From assembly GCF_029909975.1 (NCBI RefSeq), contig NZ_CP094516.1, positions 2,728,001-2,792,000 of the forward strand: a DNA stretch of 64,000 bases. Direction: 5' to 3'. This DNA comes from Bradyrhizobium sp. ISRA430. GTDB taxonomy: Bacteria > Pseudomonadota > Alphaproteobacteria > Rhizobiales > Xanthobacteraceae. The position numbers and the translations under genes are program-made. Below, piece after piece: positions 60,746-64,000 of the stretch; within the stretch, counting starts at the first letter, position 1, and every line of letters starts with the position of its first letter. Below the pieces are notes generated by a model that saw only the letters and a program-made list of their open reading frames with translations, was not told where the DNA came from and ran no database searches.

Positions 60746-61414
60746 TTAATAGCAGGGCGGATAAGGATAATATCCGCACCGAGGTGCGTAGTACGGGTAA
60801 GCCGCAGCTCCCGCCACGGCGGCCGCTCCCGCCAGGGCCGCACCGCGATAGTAAGCACCGCGCCAGGCCGTGCGGCGGGCGACGCCGGCGAAGGACAGCG
60901 GCGTAAATGGTCGGCCAATGATGTCGATGAAGACCGACGCCGGTCCATCGGCTCCCGCAAGATCTCCTTCGAGCACGTCGACGTCGAAGGTCAGCTTGTC
61001 GCCGTCGAGCTTGGGCGATTTCAGGACCACGACGGCGTCAGCCACCGCCGATCCGTCCTTCCTGAATCCGGAAACCGTGGCGTTCGGAGGATCTTTCGCG
61101 AAATTGTCGCTGCCGTTGCCCCAATCCTCGACGATGCGCGACGTGAGATCGTGGCCGGCCGCCCGAACAGGCCGATCGGCAAAGACGATCGCATTCGGCG
61201 AAATCCCGGTCAGCACAAGCTTCCCATTACTCAAGCTTGCACCGCGCGAGTTGAGCACAAAGAGAGAGGGAACGACTTCCGGCTTTGCCTGGCCGATGGA
61301 TTTTTCAAGCGGTACGTGGGGCTTGGCCTCGGATACCGATTGAGCAAACAGGTTTTGGGGTAGAGCGGCAAATCCGATGGCGCAAATTGCGATGAGAGTG
61401 GCGCGAAGTGTCAT
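60746..61414 (-). CDS. Exported hypothetical protein with Tyr/Pro-rich tail
   Basis: 222 residues behind CAAGGAGATAATC. A signal peptide (LRATLIAICAIGFAALPQNLFA) precedes a soluble domain (LVLTGISPNAIVFADRPVRAAGHD, then KLTFDVDVLEGDLAGADGPASVFI). The end is an Ala/Tyr-rich tail (GAAAVAGAAAYPYYAPRCGYYPYPPCY, described as a landmark) with two cysteines, as in many surface proteins. I do not recognise the domain. It is upstream of the DUF1254 gene on the same strand, with an 155-base gap. Confidence 0.75.
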   Translation of the reverse strand: MTLRATLIAICAIGFAALPQNLFAQSVSEAKPHVPLEKSIGQAKPEVVPSLFVLNSRGASLSNGKLVLTGISPNAIVFADRPVRAAGHDLTSRIVEDWGNGSDNFAKDPPNATVSGFRKDGSAVADAVVVLKSPKLDGDKLTFDVDVLEGDLAGADGPASVFIDIIGRPFTPLSFAGVARRTAWRGAYYRGAALAGAAAVAGAAAYPYYAPRCGYYPYPPCY

Positions 61415-61613
61415 GCTGATTATCTCCTTGAAAGCGGATTGTTCTCTTTGCAGCACGTCCGCTGGACCTGTCCGCCCTGCGTAGCGCCTCGTTAATCAAA
61501 CAGATGGCTCCTCCAGGAGCGCCGCAATGAATATCGACCAGCAGCTTCGCTAAACATTTCGCGCCAATTCGGTCCGCGCGTCTTGCCATTTCGCGCCAAT
61601 CTTTCCGACGCGT

Positions 61614-62006
61614 TCAATCACCAATTGCACGAGGCTTTTTGTGGCGACGTCCCTGCCGGTGCAGGCGCGCAAGCTGCTGTCGCCTGTAGGCAACGGGTCG
61701 AACTCTCATCAAGCGCACGAAAACGCGGCTGAAGCTGCTTGGGTTCGAATAGCCGAGGAATTTCGCGATATCCGAGAGGCGCTTGCTGGACTCTGCGAGC
61801 AAACGACACGCCATTTCGAGGCGAACCTCCGCGAGCATTTCGCTGTGACTTGTGCCCATTCGACCGAGGTGACGCTGCAACGTGCGGACGCTGATCTTCA
61901 GCGCGCCGGCGGTTCTATCGAGAGTTGCGTCACCATGTCGCAGCGACGCGGCAATGGTCGCGCGGACGACATGAACTGGAGGCGCGCGGACAGCTCTCAT
62001 CGGCAA
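61614..62006 (-). pseudogene. AraC-type DNA-binding fragment, N-terminal domain lost
   Basis: About 130 residues containing the paired AraC helix-turn-helix (LDRTAGALKISVRTLQRHLGRMG; LSDIAKFLGYSNPSSFSRVFVRL) but no sensor domain. The frame is closed by a stop 17 codons upstream of the TTG at 62006, and the missing half is not found in other frames. The first residues (MRAVRAPPVHVV) look like the linker of a longer regulator. The divergent full-length AraC gene next to it may be a related copy. Confidence 0.6.
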
Positions 62007-62220
62007 GTGAGGCGCAAGGCCTGTGCTCTCTTCGAAAAAAGACCCGATGCCGCAAAGCTATATCCATGCGGGCGACCAATCTGGCCATTGCCCGCCAAAA
62101 ATTTTCGTCAAAAGCGTTCAAACGAAATTGGTCAGGCGCCTCACGCGCAAATGACACGACAATGACACCCAAAAAGGCGGCGGCCTGCTATCTTGCAAGC
62201 GCGACAAAGTGTTGGGGCAA

Positions 62221-63243
62221 ATGATAATGACCATCATTCCTTTGACTCGTTGCCAATTCCTCATGCCTTTCGCTGAAATCCATTCCGAGGTCGGGGGGTC
62301 TACTTCCTCGCTTCTGGCCAAGTTTCGACTTCCCACGTCCCTGGAAGATAAGGCTGATCACTACATCCCGCTTTTGCCGGCGATTCGCTTCGCGACGGCA
62401 GCCCAGCATGTCCAAGGGATATCAGACATCGCCTTTCGGGCAGCCCAGCGGTTGACCTTCAGCCATCTGAGCGAAGCACTGCGCGCTCAAATCCGCCATT
62501 CACCGACCCTGTTGTTTGCGCTTCAGCAGGTGTGCAAATGGGCGCCGGTCGAAGACACAAACCTGCACATCTGGCTGGAACGCTCCAACGAGAAGCTGAA
62601 CATTTGCAGCAGAATCGTTGGAACGGAAGGCATAGCTCATCTCGAGATATCTCAGTGGCTCCAGAATGTTTTCATCATGCACGTCGTCCGCCAGTTCGCT
62701 GGAGCCGATTGGACCCCGGCAGTCATTGCATTTGAGGCAACCCACACGCCCAGCACTCACGTTCAGTCGCACTGGCCGAACACCCGTTTCGTATCAGGTC
62801 AAAGAGCCTCATGGATCGAAGTGCCGCTCAAACTCCTGAGCCTGCCGAATCTCGCAAATGCCACGCCGTCGGATTTGCCTGAGAGCGATCTTCAACCATT
62901 CGGCAAAGACACCGTCAGCGCGCTCAGGCTGAGCCTGCCGTCCTACCTCGATGAAGGAGGCCCCACGGTAACCGAAGCGGCGGAGATGATCGGCTTGAGT
63001 GTCAGGAGTCTGCAGCGACGACTTTCGCAAGCGGGTCTTACATACTCGGGATTGCTCGAGCAGGTCCGATTTGACAATGCCATGAAGCTCCTATGCGATA
63101 CCGAGAATAAGATCATCGACGTCGCGTTCTCGTCGGGCTACGCTGATCCCGCTCACTTCACCCGTGCGTTTCGCCGGATCTCCGGCTGCACGCCGCGAGA
63201 GTTTCGCGATAGATCGAAGAACGGAGCTGTTACGCCCGTCTGA
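62221..63243 (+). CDS. AraC-family transcriptional regulator
   Basis: About 340 residues. The N-terminal two thirds is a sensor region of the arabinose-binding-like AraC subgroup (HYIPLLPAIRFATAAQHVQ, ISQWLQNVFIMHVVRQFAGADWTP, RASWIEVPLKLLSLPN). The C-terminal pair of helix-turn-helices reads VTEAAEMIGLSVRSLQRRLSQAG and IIDVAFSSGYADPAHFTRAFRR. The ATG at 62221 is in-frame with one at 62227; GTTGGGGC precedes it. The regulon is unknown; neighbours are a fragment and a VOC gene. Confidence 0.88.
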   Translation: MIMTIIPLTRCQFLMPFAEIHSEVGGSTSSLLAKFRLPTSLEDKADHYIPLLPAIRFATAAQHVQGISDIAFRAAQRLTFSHLSEALRAQIRHSPTLLFALQQVCKWAPVEDTNLHIWLERSNEKLNICSRIVGTEGIAHLEISQWLQNVFIMHVVRQFAGADWTPAVIAFEATHTPSTHVQSHWPNTRFVSGQRASWIEVPLKLLSLPNLANATPSDLPESDLQPFGKDTVSALRLSLPSYLDEGGPTVTEAAEMIGLSVRSLQRRLSQAGLTYSGLLEQVRFDNAMKLLCDTENKIIDVAFSSGYADPAHFTRAFRRISGCTPREFRDRSKNGAVTPV

Positions 63244-63447
63244 CTTGTCCGGCTCGCAGCGACCCGCCGATCGTTTTCGGTGATTGGAGTTCGACGTCGC
63301 CGTATTGGCCTTCTTCCGCCAGCATCTCGGCAGGAACTGATCAGCCCTGAAGGGGCACGGCGGATTCGACGTGCTGATGCCCCCTGAGGCGAGGCGGAGC
63401 TGTGTGGTTCCTTCGCCGCCGCGCCCGGCTCCTTCGGCGTCAGGCGC

Positions 63448-63840
63448 CTACGGATTCCAGCCGCCGCTGCCGTATGGACGCGTGATGATTTCGAGCAGAT
63501 GCCCGTTCAACTCTTCGAAATAGAGGCCGCGTCCGCCGTCGTGATCGTTGATCTTGCCCGGATTTCGCTGCGCGGGATCAGCCCAGTAGGTGAGCTTCCG
63601 CTTGCGAATCCGATCGAAGATCGCGTCGAACTCGGCATCGCCGACCAGGAAGGCGTAGTGCTGGCGCGCGAACTCTCCTTTGCTTTCCATATAGTCGAGA
63701 TTGGCGTCGTTGTCGGTCGTCACCATGTGGAATGGTCCCCAGCGCCGCGGCGCGGGGAGCCCTAGCACCTCGGCCAGGAAATCGGCCGACGCCTTGCTGT
63801 CGCGAGCTGCCAGAATCGTATGATTGAAGTCGATAGCCAT
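63448..63840 (-). CDS. VOC-family (glyoxalase-like) protein
   Basis: 130 residues from the ATG closest to the conserved start AIDFNHTILAARDSKASADF. The single VOC module continues with HMVTTDNDANLDYMES, QHYAFLVGDAEFDAIFDRIRKR, then the metal-site region GRGLYFEELNGHLLEIITRPYG. The likely ligands are the N-terminal His and the later Glu residues. The reaction is unknown. It is divergent from the truncated hydrolase at the window edge. Confidence 0.85.
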   Translation of the reverse strand: MAIDFNHTILAARDSKASADFLAEVLGLPAPRRWGPFHMVTTDNDANLDYMESKGEFARQHYAFLVGDAEFDAIFDRIRKRKLTYWADPAQRNPGKINDHDGGRGLYFEELNGHLLEIITRPYGSGGWNP

Positions 63841-63900
63841 GTTTAGATCTCTGCAACGCAACGATGGATGAGATCAAAACGAGTGAGATGCGGAGCTAGT

Positions 63901-64000
63901 TCCTGCTTGAAATGCGCTGGTGATTCTGAAAAGCCTCCTGGCGGCTACGACAAGGCGACCATGGCTGCAGATATTCGCGCGCTTGTCCATCAACTTGGCG
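63901..64000 (+). pseudogene. 5'-truncated alpha/beta-hydrolase (epoxide/haloalkane-dehalogenase-like), cut by window end
   Basis: The last 80 bases read GDSEKPPGGYDKATMAADIRAL, then VHQLG, matching the segment that normally follows the second strand of alpha/beta-hydrolases (RGYGDSDKP-type motif and the next helix). The usual 60 residues before it, including HGxP, are missing: the frame opens only at 63868 with unrelated sequence. Either an internal deletion removed the start, or the real start lies in a disrupted area. What follows is outside the window. Confidence 0.45.

Noticed and set aside
63244..63447. Possible gene or terminator between AraC and VOC genes
   Set aside because: Only weak pairing (AGGGGCA/TGCCCCC) without a T-run, and no coding frame; nothing firm to annotate.

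Overview
The window is high-GC alphaproteobacterial chromosome. Family content, a FixK/FNR-type box and several families of palindromic intergenic repeats point to Bradyrhizobium or a close relative; this taxonomic call is inference from gene content, not a search. Two genes are cut by the window edges: an MFS transporter at the left and a fragment of an alpha/beta-hydrolase at the right.

Layout. 0-2.3 kb: MFS tail and a B12-binding radical SAM protein. 2.6-8.6 kb: one co-directional block with a 2Fe-2S subunit, a frameshifted molybdopterin subunit of the isoquinoline-oxidoreductase type, then soxF-soxX-soxY-soxZ-soxA. It lacks soxB and soxCD, and SoxY has an unusual carrier tail. 8.7-11.8 kb: a sugar ABC transporter without an ATPase, then a cysteine hydrolase. 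13-16.5 kb: a fused indolepyruvate:ferredoxin oxidoreductase. 16.8-21.8 kb (minus strand): an FAD oxidoreductase, an HtrA-type protease and a GMC dehydrogenase pair. 22-26.8 kb: a secreted SNase-like protein and a cyoABCD quinol oxidase. 27-33.5 kb: an N-terminally shortened SDR, a PQQ-type sugar dehydrogenase, PuuD urate hydroxylase, a VOC protein, a frameshifted NUDIX and a cupin. 33.5-42 kb: an SDR without its catalytic YxxxK, a TPP enzyme, and a divergent IclR regulator followed by a branched-chain-type ABC transporter in which permease and both ATPases are one polypeptide.

42-48 kb is a scarred accessory stretch. It holds a small gene pair (219 aa plus an HGG-motif protein), a second diverged copy of the HGG protein lacking its start, two convergent defence-like fragments fused tail to tail, an ada gene lacking its methyltransferase active site, and a short scrap matching the MFS gene 8 kb away. 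48.3-54 kb is the clearest functional module: pyruvate formate-lyase, its activating enzyme, an AspT-type exchanger and a FocA-type formate channel behind a symmetric FNR/FixK box. This would give an oxygen-controlled pyruvate fermentation and formate-export unit.

54-64 kb: an MFS transporter, two M20 hydrolases around an enolase-superfamily enzyme, a DUF1254 protein with a small exported partner, AraC regulators (one only a fragment), and a VOC protein. No tRNA, rRNA, CRISPR array, complete insertion sequence or replication origin was recognised.
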